From contig JAUPFV010000004.1 of NCBI GenBank assembly GCA_036936605.1, positions 93,026,334-93,090,333 on the forward strand: a DNA stretch of 64,000 nt, in the 5' to 3' direction. The notes under the pieces were generated by a model. It searched no databases, was not told the origin of the DNA, and worked only from the letters and a program-made list of their open reading frames with translations. The translations under genes were made by a program, and so were the position numbers. Of this stretch, positions 31,875-43,000 are shown piece by piece. How positions within the stretch are numbered: the first letter of the stretch is position 1; every line of letters begins with the position of its first letter. The DNA comes from Limnanthes douglasii subsp. nivea. Taxonomy: Eukaryota > Streptophyta > Magnoliopsida > Brassicales > Limnanthaceae.

Positions 31875-32244
31875 TGAAAGAGAGTGAAACGTAGCAGAAG
31901 CTTAAAAGAGGGATAAAACCCTAATTTTGTTTTTTATTTAATCAAAATAGTCTGCCGACAAAATAAGGTATAGGATGATTTATATAGCATCTATCCAAAA
32001 CCCTAATATCAAATAAAGAAAATTACATAAATGTCTAGAAACTAAAACAAATAAATAAAATAACGTCTAAATATGAAAACTGATTTTTGAAGGTTTTAGA
32101 GGTCGAATTTGGGTATTAAACTTTGTGACAAGTCACAGTTTTGAAATCTTACGGTCTCGTCGAAATCTTCGATTTGAGTACCTATTTCACCTAATTCCGA
32201 TACCTGACCAAGAAACCAGTTTGTCCGCAACCTTCGCTACATCA
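31875..32244 (-). repeat. 5' LTR of E4
   Basis: 370-bp partner of 27207-27576. On the minus strand it starts TGATGTAGCG and ends TCTTTCA. It is followed on the plus-strand right side by the target duplication GGAAT. Confidence 0.95.
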
Positions 32245-33089
32245 GGAATCGGCCTTGTCGGACCACTACCAATGACATCGGGTGGCAGACAGACGATAGT
32301 CGTGGCAGTAGACTATTTTTCCAAGTGGGTCGAAGCTGAACCTTTATCCGCCACCAAGACCAAAGATATCATCAAATTTATCTGGTCTAACATATGTTGT
32401 CGGTTCGGGGTACCACAGAGGTTAACTATGGATAACGGACCACAGTTCGACAGTGGGGAAATGAGAGCTTTCTGCACCACTCATAAGATCAGGCAATGTT
32501 ACTCCGCTCCTTTCCATCCTCAAGCAAACGGGCAGGTCGAAGTCACCAATCGGACCATTTTGGACGGCCTCAGGAAAAATCTTGAAGGAAAGGCCAGAAA
32601 ATGGCCCGACTACCTAAAAGAGGTGCTGTGGGCTTACCGAACCACCCCACGGACGGCTACCCAGGAATCACCTTATGCTCTGGTATACGGTATGGACGCG
32701 GTTACCCCTGCGGAATCCATTTTTCCATCTTTCAGGGTCGGTACCTATGAGGAGGAAGCAAACAACGACAGCAGACGGCTCGAACTCGATCTCATAGAAG
32801 AGAAGCGCAATCGCGCCCAGTTGAACTCTTTGCACTATCAGACCCTGATGAGAAGTCGGTACGCCTCTAAGGTACGCCTTCGGGAGTTTAAGGTCGGCGA
32901 CAAGGTTTTGAGGCACGTCTTTCTTCACACCAAAGACAAAAGCCTCGGCAAACTCGCCCCAAATTGGGAAGGACCCTACGAAATCGTGGAGAAAATCAAG
33001 AGAGTGGGACATACCGCCTGCAAAACAGGCTCGGGCATCCTTTGAGGCTACCATGGAATATTGAACATCTAAAATTATATTTAGAATAG
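32245..33089 (+). pseudogene. E3 integrase, core and C-terminal part
   Basis: Continues the integrase cut at 27206. It has GIGLVGPLPM, VAVDYFSKWVEAEPL, MDNGPQFDSGEM (catalytic Asp present), HPQANGQVEVTNRTI (catalytic Glu) and LAPNWEGPYEIV. A frameshift near 33000 moves the end (PWNIEHLKLYLE, stop 33087-33089) into another frame. An ORF starting at 32125 begins inside the E4 LTR and its first 40 codons are not integrase. Confidence 0.85.
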
Positions 33090-33163
33090 TGGTGAAATCT
33101 TTGTAATTTGTTTGACGTGGTCTGTAAAAACTTATTGGTCAGGGATGCACTATTTCCTACCTC

Positions 33164-33193
33164 GGTGGCGCGAGAAGGTTTTAACGAGGCATC
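33164..33193 (+). other. Conserved post-integrase motif of E3
   Basis: GGTGGCGCGAGAAGG followed by TTTTAACGAGGCAT, about 75 nt after the integrase end. Shared with E1, E2 and E6. Confidence 0.5.
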
Positions 33194-33313
33194 ATAAACA
33201 CCCGATCACTTGATTATGTTAATCAAAATTTTCTTTTGCCTTCCAAATGTTGAAGTGTTACGAACTTGATTAGCTGACGAGCTGGTCAGCGTCTGTTCCC
33301 ACTAATATTAATG

Positions 33314-33720
33314 GATCTACATGTTTAATTTTTCCTACCCTTTGGGAAAAGTTTCAATGTTACATTGATCTACAGAACCTTAATGGGTTTTTCAATTTTT
33401 ACAACTGATCTACATGTTTAATTTTTCCGACCCTTTGGGAAAAGTTTCAATGTTACATTGATCTACAGAACCTTAATGGGTTTTTCAGTTTTTACAACTG
33501 ATCTACATGTTTAATTTTCCCGACCCTTTGGGAAAAGTTTCAATGTTACATTGATCTACAGAACCTTAATTGGTTTTTCAGTTTTTACAACTGATCCACA
33601 TTTTGCGATTCCCGATCCTATCAGGAATTTTCAATATTACATTGATCTACAGAACCTACTTTGGTTTTTCAGTTCCCGAATTGCTCCACATTTTACGATT
33701 CCCGATCCCATCAGGGTTTT
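33314..33720 (+). repeat. 93-bp tandem repeat in the E3 3' region
   Basis: Units start at 33314, 33407, 33500, 33593 and 33683 (periods 93, 93, 93, 90), with the last partial. The first three are close to identical; the later two have diverged. Tandem arrays in this part of Tat-lineage elements are known and can seed satellites. Confidence 0.9.
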
Positions 33721-33932
33721 TCTTTAAAAAAAATCTTATACTTAGGTCTTTTCACGGAGCCACTTTGTTTTGCCTAGGTAACAACATCTGAAATAATATA
33801 GCAAGAAAAGTCGACTGCGTATCAACATAAACATGATAAATTGAAGTGTTCATAGGGAATATTGTTAGGGGACCCCGCGGCCCCCAAAGATTATACAAAA
33901 CAACACCAACTAAACAAAAAACACTGAAAGAT

Positions 33933-35286
33933 TCAAATAATTAAGACAACAAACACAGCTTCTGGATCACTCGTCATCCTCCTCCTCGAACCCAGTATTG
34001 TCCGATTCATCTTCATCTTTACAGACGACTCCCTCAGGGCGGTCCCCTCTGGCACATCCAGCCACATTGTCCCAAGGTGAAGGTGCGGGAAGCGGTTATG
34101 AAACGACAGCACATACGCGGCCTTGGCGTCGGCAGTTTCTTTCTCCGACCACTTCCTACACCGGTTTGCGAAGGCGACGTTCGAAGTTCTTAGCTTTTGG
34201 ACCTCCTGAGCCAAGGCAGCAGCACGATCTTCCGCGGCTTTCTTCGTCTCTTCTGCAGCCTTCTTCGCCTCCTCCGCGGCTATCTTTGCCTCTTCCGTGA
34301 CACGTTCGGCTTCCGCGATCCGCCCCTCCGCCAACCCCTGAGCCGTCTTGGCCTTTTTTCACCTCCCCCATCAAGCTAACAATTTTTACCTCCGCGCGTC
34401 CTAGCTGCTGGCTCAGCTCGATCGCCCGACGCTCTTTCATCGCCGCCGGTATGAGAAAATTGTACAAGGATAAGGCCAGACCGTCCGATCCCTGCAGCGG
34501 GAATGTATGCGGACTTCCAAGCATTGTTAGCACCGGGTACTTTGTACCGCTCGACGAGGCCGCAGCTGGGTCCGACGTTTTCGATGGCTCGGCATCATCC
34601 GGAATCTCCACTACAAGGTCAGCCGTTAAACTACCTTTAGCACCACCGTCCTGATTCAACAGCTTCGGCACAGTGCCATCATCCGCGCCATCAACAGGCC
34701 CACTCTCTTTCTTGGAGTGCTTGGATTTCTTCGCCTTGGTCCCCTCCGCATCGGCTCGATTTTTCCTCTTCTGCACAGGAGCCTGGGCCTGGTCTGCCTC
34801 CCCACCTTCATGGACGGGTACCTCCTCCCAAATTACCACGCCCGCCTCTGCAGCCCCGGTGTTGTTCTCCCCGACCTCATCGTCTGACTTCGGGCGCTTG
34901 CTAGGCGTCTTGTTGCGTTTTAGGAGATACAACTGTGACCCAGGGGCGTCGGTTTTCGCGATCAGATCCTCCATACTCAGGAGCTGTCGCAATTGCTCAA
35001 TGGTGAGCACTTCGGATGAGCAACGCCAGAGGTTACTCATGATTAGGTTGGTGTCTTTGAAGGTCCGGTGTATAGCTCGACCCCAATGCTTCCGAGCATA
35101 GTCTTTCAGCACTTCGAACGTGGCCTCAGCGGCTTTCGAGTGATCTTTCTTCAGCCCTTGCAAGAACTCCTTCGTCACTACACAAGGATCGGGCGTTAAA
35201 AAAAAAATTACCATCGGAGACCCAAGTTCGGAGCAGCCTCCTCGGGTTCTCCTTGCTGTAAGGCAGACCATTTTCCCAGCAACCAC
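33933..35286 (-). pseudogene. E3 opposite-strand gene, C-terminal part
   Basis: Minus-strand frame 34156-35286 has VVTKEFLQGLKKDHSKAAEA, then a Lys-rich nuclear-signal-like stretch (KKSKHSKKE) and acidic linkers. After a frame change it continues as an Ala/Glu/Lys coiled coil (33933-34334; EEAKKAAEETKKAAEDRAAA). It is homologous in layout to 7225-8768 of E1. A run of 10 A (35198-35207) at the join with the upstream frame suggests an indel, or a degraded version of the E1 intron. Confidence 0.65.
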
Positions 35287-36559
35287 TTAAGAAAACGAAG
35301 CGGTGTTTCCAGCCTTTGTCTCCTTCGAGGAAGTCGTTGACTATCTTCCACTTGTTCGCCTGGGAATAGTAGAAGAATGGAGATTTAGGAGATTTGGACA
35401 GACCTGACATGGCTATATATTCCTCCATGGGCATAACCCGACCTGACAAACGTGAAGCCATGATGCATGACATCAGAGTATACTATGCGTTGGGCGTCAG
35501 TTGGGAGGGGCAGATCTGAAGGGTGCGGAAATAAAGGGCGATCTCGGGATCCAAGCGGAACCGCAAGCCCCAGTTAAATAGCTCTGTAAAAATCACTATC
35601 TCCCGCGATCGGACATGCACAGGAGTCTCCTCGGGAACCGAAAACCGAACAGTTACGCTCTCAATGATCCCCCAGTGAACCAGCAGCTCCTTATGCTCGG
35701 CCTCCGGAAAGTAGAGGTATTTACCCTCGAAAAGAGAAATGACATCTCTTGAAGGAAGCCAGCGGAAGTAGGTGGTAGTAATTACAGCCTCTACTTCCTC
35801 GGGAAGAGGGTCGTCAGGAGGGTTAGCAGCGCCCCCAGCAGCGGCAATACTGACCTCTGCGGGAAGAACATCCACCTCCGACTCTCCAATATTCGAGTTC
35901 GGGGCCTGGTCAGAGCTCTGGGCAGCAGCAGCAGTGGGATCCGACGACCGAACCCGGGAGCTTGTAGGGTCAGAAGTATTCCCAGAGTGAGCCCGATGAG
36001 CCGCGTCCAGTTCCTCTGGCGTCAGCCGACGCTTGGGTAGACCTAAAAACATTACGGCAGTGTTAAGACCAGTCCGGTACCCTTGAATTGAGGGAGTGAG
36101 CTGAACCATTTCAAGATAATTACCTCCTGTGGGAGACGCAGGGGGACTATTTTCGCCCATGGTCAAGAACCTGGTTTTATGAACGCGTCGGGGCGGGAGC
36201 GGAGGCGACGAAACGTACGAGTTAACAGACGACGGGGTCGGATTCTCCGACCGAACTACAGGGGAACGAGAGGAGTTGCTGCTAGAAGAGAGGACAACAG
36301 TTTCCGGAGATAGGCTAATCTCGGGGGACAGAGAGCCAGGTGGTTCGGGCAAAAGGAAGGAGTCGACAGGGATCGGGGTAGCTAAAACGGGGTCGTGAGG
36401 CTGCGGGACGGGAGTAAATGGTTTAGAATTAGATCCCCAAATAAAGCCAGCGCGTCGGTACTCTTCGGCTCGGTCTCCGATGCTCGCCCACTCTTTGAAA
36501 CCAAACACAGGCTTTTTCTTTTTCTTGGTTGGTGGTTGCTTCGAGTATTTGGGTTTCAT
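35126..36559 (-). pseudogene. E3 opposite-strand gene, N-terminal and globular domain
   Basis: ATG at 36559 (MKPKYSKQPPTKKKKKPVFGF). A Ser/Pro-rich region precedes the globular domain: FNWGLRFRLDPEIALYF, then ICPSQLTPNA. A TAG (35485-35483) replaces the Trp found in E1 (SPNGW), and the frame resumes as MSCIMASRLSGRVMPMEEY to FVFLSGCWENG. This is the same domain as E1 8860-9796 (putative gypsy type transposon domain, from memory). Confidence 0.75.
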
Positions 36560-36643
36560 AAAACAAGCATTCCCTCTCTAGAAATGATCTGACAGCACTT
36601 TCTCTCTCTAGAATGCCTATGAGAGAAATCGAGAATTGTGGAG

Positions 36644-36651
36644 TATTTATA
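36644..36651 (-). promoter_or_regulatory. TATA box for the E3 opposite-strand gene
   Basis: The minus strand reads CCTATAAATACTCC, about 85 nt upstream of the ATG at 36559, followed by a leader with TCTCTC and AGAGAGAG stretches. Similar to the E1 arrangement. Confidence 0.55.
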
Positions 36652-36659
36652 GGCGACGA

Positions 36660-37167
36660 AGAATGACCGGGGAATACCAACCGACTAAAGCACAGCGGGA
36701 AGGCGAAGAGTCTCCCTAAAAATTAGTCTGGCAAGGACGCAACCCATCAACGGGTGACACGTGTTGACCACCTTCTGACGAAGGCTTACCTAGGTTAGCC
36801 CCTTCGAACCAACTGATGAGATGGGCCTGCTTAACCTGATCCACCGCGAAGAGTCGGCCTATCACAGTGGGGTCAAGAATAGAAGCCCAAGAAGACGGGG
36901 GAACCGACCTGGCCGAAACTATGAATACCGGGCAAGAAATGTCTAGCAGAACCTGAGTATCGCCTTCGGATAAAGCTAGTTAAAAAGCGCTGCGGGAATG
37001 TCATCGAACGCCCATGGGACAGATCGGAACGGGCAACGTCGTGGAATGCCCGACGCTCTTGGAAAAGGGGTAATTCATCACAGGATAGGCCGTTGGCCCG
37101 AAGCACAGGAGACTGCGGTCGATAGGTTTAGGCTCGGCTATGAGTCTCCGCTCCTGACACTCCCGAA
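36660..37167. other. E3 spacer before the 3' LTR
   Basis: No gene seen beyond the opposite-strand promoter. Ends in the polypurine tract at 37168-37181. Confidence 0.5.
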
Positions 37168-37181
37168 GACTGGGGGGCTAC

Positions 37182-37473
37182 TGATAAGGGTGGAATTCGC
37201 CGATAAAAATAATGAGGGTTTATTAATGTATTTAGGATCTTTCGTGGACCAATTTGTAAACATGGTACTTACCAAGGGGGCCATTAATTATGTAAACAGC
37301 CCACTAAGGATTGTAGTGGGTCCACCTTATTTTAGTATAAAAGGTGACCCACTTTCTTGGTAGGTGCGACATTGAATATTATTCTATTCAATTCTCTCTC
37401 TCTACACTTTCTCTCTCTAGTCACATCAAGCACAAGATCCGAAATATTCCCCCAAACATTTATTGACTCATCA
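37182..37473 (+). repeat. 3' LTR of E3
   Basis: Shorter than the 5' LTR by two indels. Ends GACTCATCA, followed by the target duplication ATTAT. Confidence 0.93.
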
Positions 37474-38660
37474 ATTATAAGCACATACGATTTTCCTTGC
37501 GCGTGCGAGGTTGGTATACTAGTAATGCAACACCATATATTCGATGCAAGTATGATCGACAAGAGGTGGACAATTTTGAAATTATTGAAGTGTGTCAATA
37601 TAAAGAAGACGATGGTTTATGGAAGAAATAATAGTGATCGGTTCTCAAATCCGTTGTTAAGATCACGAGCGTAGACTATATACCATTTGAAAAATTTGTG
37701 AAGTACTTCAACCTATAAGAACTGAAGTCATTCCACTTGTCGAGAAAGAAAAGACTAAAGTTCTAGATAGTAAACGCGCTAACGACAATTCAACCAAGAG
37801 GGATTTATGAGGATTCGAACACACAAAGCTAGGCGATAGTAGAAAAAACCCGGTCGTACTTATGTCACATTTTCTCGGCTACAATCGAAAGCACCGTTAG
37901 ATGATTAGCTAGCCAAACAAAATGTATACCAAATATTCCAAAGATTACTAAGATTCGTAATAATCCTAAGAAAATCAAGCTTCCAAATGTTAAAATACAA
38001 AGTGATATGTCATTTTTTTCGTAACACTTCTCTAAATATTGCGTCTATTCATATATGATTACAAAAATGTAGGTTCGGATGGTCATTGTACTTTCAGAGC
38101 TATCACACATGAAATACATTATCACGAAAATATATGGGTGCATGCTAGGACTGCACTAAAAGAATAAATCTTATCAGACCTATCTTTGTATGAAAAACTT
38201 TACGGTGATCTTGAAACGGTTGATGTTGAACTACATAACCTAGATTCATATGTCCTAATTTCTCTTTTAAGAAACTAGATGACAATTTCGGACTTTATTT
38301 TAGTGATTGATAATGCATTTAAATATATAATTCCCGACAATATTACGTATACGTTTCTACTACTAAAAGGTGTTCCTCCCCTATTAGATAAAGAAAAGAG
38401 ATTGGCATCACTCGTGTTCACAACAATCACTATATCAACATACGAGTACCTATCTACTGCTAGAGTTAATATATTATTTCATACTAGTATACTAATTGTT
38501 TTTTCTTAATAGGTTACCATATCTCCTGGTGTATCATTAGTGTTAGTTTACTCTTTATATATCGAATACATTTGCGAAGAAGCTAAGGGATGGTTCCCTG
38601 TGTTGCAAGGAAAGATTTCATTGTTTGTTTGTATCTAACCTCTAAAACTCTAACTACAAG
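37474..38660 (+). pseudogene. Mutator-like transposase relic part B with OTU-protease-like domain
   Basis: Right of E3 the sequence reads STYDFPCACEVG, like the HGLPCAHEI zinc-finger (SWIM) motif of MULE/FAR1-type transposases, which supports continuity with 21538-21830. Near 38066 it reads NVGSDGHCTFRAITHEI, which matches the D-G-x-C-x-FRA active-site box of OTU-type cysteine proteases that some plant MULE-derived proteins carry. It ends with a frame like MTISDFILVIDNAF (38279-38509). Stops are frequent. A decayed copy. Confidence 0.55.
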
Positions 38661-39440
38661 ATACCCATAAATGATGGATTTAATAATCGATTAAATCTTC
38701 AAGAATTTTTATTTTATTTTTGTTAACTTTCTACTAAATGTTTGTAAAATTCAATTTTGTGACATTTAATTCAAATTATATATTAATTGTATCGCTTCTT
38801 TTCTTTTTCTTTCTTACATGATTCCATTACACTACCCACTTTCTTAGAAATCAAAACAACTTGTTAATAAACCAAAAGGTTACAAAAATAATATCGTAAA
38901 ACTTAAACAAGTACAACGATAATGTGAAAAACCGAACCTGAAACATAGATAAGATAACAAAACTTAAACTAAAAACAATGAGAAATCCTTATAAAACAAA
39001 CATTCCGACCAACATTGTCTATTTGTCTCACCAATTCCATTTTCATGCCCTCTTTTCTTCTTCTTCTTCAAAATCCTTGTTAAAGGCTTTCTCGTATATA
39101 GCAGCCTCTCTATTGGTTGTGATGTGGTTCTAAACGCTATTCAGTCCGTCTTCGGTTAATGTTTCAATGACAATACTATTATACAGTTCAAATGCAGATT
39201 TTCGTTCTTTCGATCTAAGGTCGAAAACCCTATGTGTTCTTGGGTTCTTAAATATTTCCATATTTTTTTATCTCTGGTATACCGTGTGAGGGAGCATAAT
39301 TAGTTACTAAGAAACATCAATCCTTTTTGTATTTTTATTTTTATAATGCAAACCCAAGTAAGGCTCTCAATATATAGAGAACTTAGAGGCCTATACAAGG
39401 AAACTTAATACACTGAATATTCTAACATTAATACACTAAA
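38661..39440. other. Unassigned AT-rich sequence
   Basis: No gene recognised. 39290-39440 has a feel of a retrotransposon LTR end, but no partner is present. Confidence 0.3.
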
Positions 39441-39469
39441 TATTCTAACAATGGGTCACATCCAAGTTA

Positions 39470-40063
39470 TTGTAATGTATGAAAATATTTGGCCACAATG
39501 AAACTGAATGCAAGAAAATGAACTTGAGCCTTCAATCTGATTAACAATCAAAGCATGGAAACAAAGAAGTCATTCAACAAACTATTGAAAATTCAACTAA
39601 AAACAAAGTCTCAACAGCTCCCCATCTCAAATCTGTGATTATTGATACAAAAAATGCAATGGAGATTATTGATCAGAAATACAATAAACTCAATACAAGC
39701 AGGAAGACAACAACCAATATTAGAGAGAAAAGTGAGTCAACTGCAAGCCTTGAGATCCCAAAAGACTCATCCTCAGGACCTGGTGAAAATGAGAAATATT
39801 TGAACAACGATCCTTAAATGATTGAAGCGTTGCATACTCTGGAAACAAGATCTTTGTTTGAAGTTAGAACAGAACCTGCTGAGCCTATTCATGAGATCAC
39901 TTCTCCATCCAGAGACACAACAGGTAGCCTTCCATGTTCTCCTACACATGATTATAAAGACAATGATTATAAAGACAGTAAATTCACAAAAACTCAAGGC
40001 AAGAAAACAAGGAAAACAAAGAACTGGAATAACAAAGGCCCTTTATCATCCAAACTCCTATAA
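39470..40063 (+). pseudogene. LINE-A ORF1 C-terminal remnant
   Basis: Fragments include the knuckle remnant and a polar Lys/Ser-rich linker (39635-39817, 39818-40063). Endonuclease coding starts at 40096. The RNA-binding N-terminal part is missing or unrecognisable. Confidence 0.5.
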
Positions 40064-40095
40064 CTCAAAAAGACTATTAAATCTAAACCAAATAA

Positions 40096-43000
40096 ATGAC
40101 TATCAAGATTATCAACTGGAACATTGGGGGACTGGGGAACAAGAAAACTATGATGAGACTAAGGTCTTTAAAGAGGTTTAAAAATCCCGCTCTAATGGTT
40201 ATTCAAGAGTCATTGATTAACTCAACAAAGACTAAAAATGTGGCAAATAAGCTGAGTTACAGTCAATTCTTTTGGAATGTAAATAACAAGATTTGGATTT
40301 TGTAGAGACATGACTTCAAGTTCAATGTTTTAATTAATGAAGATTAGATAATTCATGCCAATGTCAATCACACTACTTTGAACAAAAAATTCAGATTGTC
40401 TGTGGTCTACGTTAAATGCAGCACAAGTTTAAGATTGGATCTATGGGACTTTCTTAGAAGGGTGAAATGACAATGCTACTGAATGGATAGTTTTTGGAGA
40501 TTTCAACACCATGCTCAACGCTGATGAGCAACTTTCTTGTACCAGAACTTTCTTAAGAAGAATAGATGACTTCAGTAATGCTATTCTGGACTACAACCTA
40601 ATTGATGGGGGCTATTCAGGATCTAAATATACCGGGACTAATGGCAGGAAATTTAAGAGATTGAATAGGGTTCTCTACAATAATCTTTAGATAAGATACT
40701 TTGACAATACTAAGGTGGTTCACTTGGCAAAGACATGCTCTGAGCACTCAGCCATCTGCATTATAATATCTTCTAATCAGGACACATTCAAACCTTCTTT
40801 TAAGTTCTTAAAGATATGGGTACAACACCCTGGATTCTTAGAAACAGTTGAGAAAAGGTGATCTGGTTTCATTCTTGGAAATTTTATACAAAGGTTCTGG
40901 CACAATTAAAAAGGTTTAAGGGGGATTTGAAAACTTGGAATAACAAGGACTTTGGAAATGTTTTTGATGCAATTAAGCAAGTTGAAGAGGAACTCTCTTT
41001 CAAGGAAATAAAGTACCAATCTACAAAGGATATTTCTGACTAGATTCTGCTGGACAGGGCAGAGAAAAATCACCTAAATCTGCTGGCAAGAGAATAGAGC
41101 TTCTCGGAACAAAAAAACTCATACTCTATGGCTGAAAGATAACGAAAAACACTACTTTCTTCCAAAATCTAGTTAAAAATAGAGCTAATAGGAATAAAAT
41201 TCACAGAATATGAGATGGATATCAGTGATTGGAGGATCAAGATGCAATAGCCAACTCTACAATTTCATACTTCCAAACTCTCCTAACTGAATCTTCTAAT
41301 ATTACTAAATGCTATGATGCTTTTGATTTTATTCCTAAGTTGGTATCTGACTATGATAATATAATGTTAACAACTATTCTCTCTGATGATGAAATTTACA
41401 AGGTTGTCAACAGTCTAAATCCTAACAAAGTTGAAGGACCAGATATTTATAGAGAATGTTAGGCTATAATTTCGATCGATTTTTGTGCTGCTATCAAATA
41501 GATATTTAAAGGTGTTAGAATCCCTTATGGAATTCATGCTTCAGTGATTTTCCTCATTCCTAAAGTCATCTCAGCAAAAACTTGGAAGGATTTTCTGCCA
41601 ATCAGTCTGACCACAATGTTGAATAGGATATACTCTAAAATCATCAACAACGTAATGGCCATTATCCTTCCTAATCTGATTTCTGAAGAGCAGAGAGCTT
41701 TTGTCAAAGACAGGAGCATCCATGAGAACATTCTGAGTGCGAAAGAACTATGTTACGATCTCAATCTTAAAACAAGGGAAAGTAATCTGATTTTGAAAAT
41801 TGACATGGATAAGGCCTTTGATAGGTTGTCTCACAGGTTTATTCAGAACATTCTTAAATCTTTTAGTTTCAACTCTCAATTCATTGAGCTGATGGACAAC
41901 AAAATTAATAACAACCATTTCTATTTGATTATTAATGGTATCACTAAAGGTTTCTTCAAGTCTAATCAGGTATCGAGACAAGGGGATCCTTTATCCCCCA
42001 GTCTATTCATACTGACTGAGGAGTTCTTTATAAGAGGTCTTAAGATGATCAATGAAGCTAGCAGTTCAATCAAGTACAAAACAAGAGGGAATCATGTCAT
42101 ACCTTACTTGGCCTTTGCTGATGGTCTCACAATCTTTTGAAATGAATCAGCTAGGGATGGCAATGGGTCGGGTTCAGACCGGGTTCAGGCCGACCCGCTT
42201 AGACTCGTTGTTTTTTACTCGAACCCAAACTCTGCCCGACCCGCAGCGGGTTTAATATTTGTGAACCCGAGCCCGCCCCGTTTATGTCCGCGAGTCAGCC
42301 CGGTCTGACCCGTAACCATTAGTTTTACTATTTGGGCTGGCCGAAACCGGTCCGATCCAAACCATCTCAAATTTGATTTTATTTTTAATTTAAAACAAAA
42401 GTTTAAGACATAATTTTTTAAACCAACGTATCTGAAACACGATAATAGAATAGAAAAAGATCCAAAGAACTTGAAAAGTTATAAATTAGGATTGGAAGTA
42501 TATATAGGTCAAGTTCTTCAGAAATATATTTAAAATTTATGGAATTAGTTTATGGAAAGAGAATATAATTAATAAATATATTATTGACTCTAAAAGTAAA
42601 ATAATAATTACTCAAAGACGATATATTATTGAAAAACATATAAATGCAGTCTTTTAGTAATTAGTAAGTATATTTTTTAGTTATACCTTTACAAATTTAC
42701 AACAATTTTTAATGTATTTTTTATATATAGTTTATATTTGCGGGTCGGGTTGGACAAATTAAAAATACATACCCGACCGACCTGCATACGGGTCATAATT
42801 CGTATATCCATACCCGACCCGTTAAATGTTCGGGCTGGACAAAGCCCGACCGGATTAAGCCGGATCAGGCTGGTTTGGGCCGGCTCAGACCAACATTGCC
42901 ACCCCTAGGATCAACTGCTTCTATCTCCAAAGTACCAGAGTTTCTTTCACAATACCAGAGCATCTCGGGTCAGCTTATAAACAAAAGAAAATCAAAGTTA

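Larger units (their letters stand above)
27207..32244 (-). mobile_element. E4: LTR retrotransposon carrying a captured oxidosqualene cyclase
   Basis: A 5038-bp element on the minus strand with two 370-bp LTRs (27207-27576 and 31875-32244; TG...CA ends; about 4 differences by eye). The target duplication GGAAT lies at 27202-27206 and 32245-32249, inside the E3 integrase. The 5' LTR is the right one. Next to it, the minus strand reads TGGTATCAGACA (31872-31861), matching the primer site for initiator-Met tRNA. A polypurine-like AACCGGGGAAGGA precedes the left LTR. The interior has a truncated gag (31017-31844) and, in place of protease-RT-integrase, a chimeric open frame with an intronless triterpene synthase. 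It lacks all mobility enzymes, so it must have been mobilised in trans. Confidence 0.95.
21831..37473 (+). mobile_element. E3: Tat-type Ty3/gypsy retrotransposon, split by E4
   Basis: Plus-strand element with LTRs 21831-22171 (341 bp) and 37182-37473 (292 bp) and target duplication ATTAT (21826-21830, 37474-37478). The primer site TTGGCGCCGTCTGTGGGAA starts at 22172. The polypurine tract GACTGGGGGGCTAC lies at 37168-37181. Coding order is as in E1, including the opposite-strand gene (33933-36559). E4 is inserted in the integrase. In-frame stops and frameshifts make it non-autonomous. Confidence 0.95.

Noticed and set aside
32125..32244. First 40 codons of the 32125-33045 frame as integrase (also seen at 27457)
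   Set aside because: They lie inside the E4 LTR. Integrase homology begins only at 32245.
39290..39440. Copia-type solo LTR
   Set aside because: Only a general resemblance. No partner repeat, termini or target duplication.
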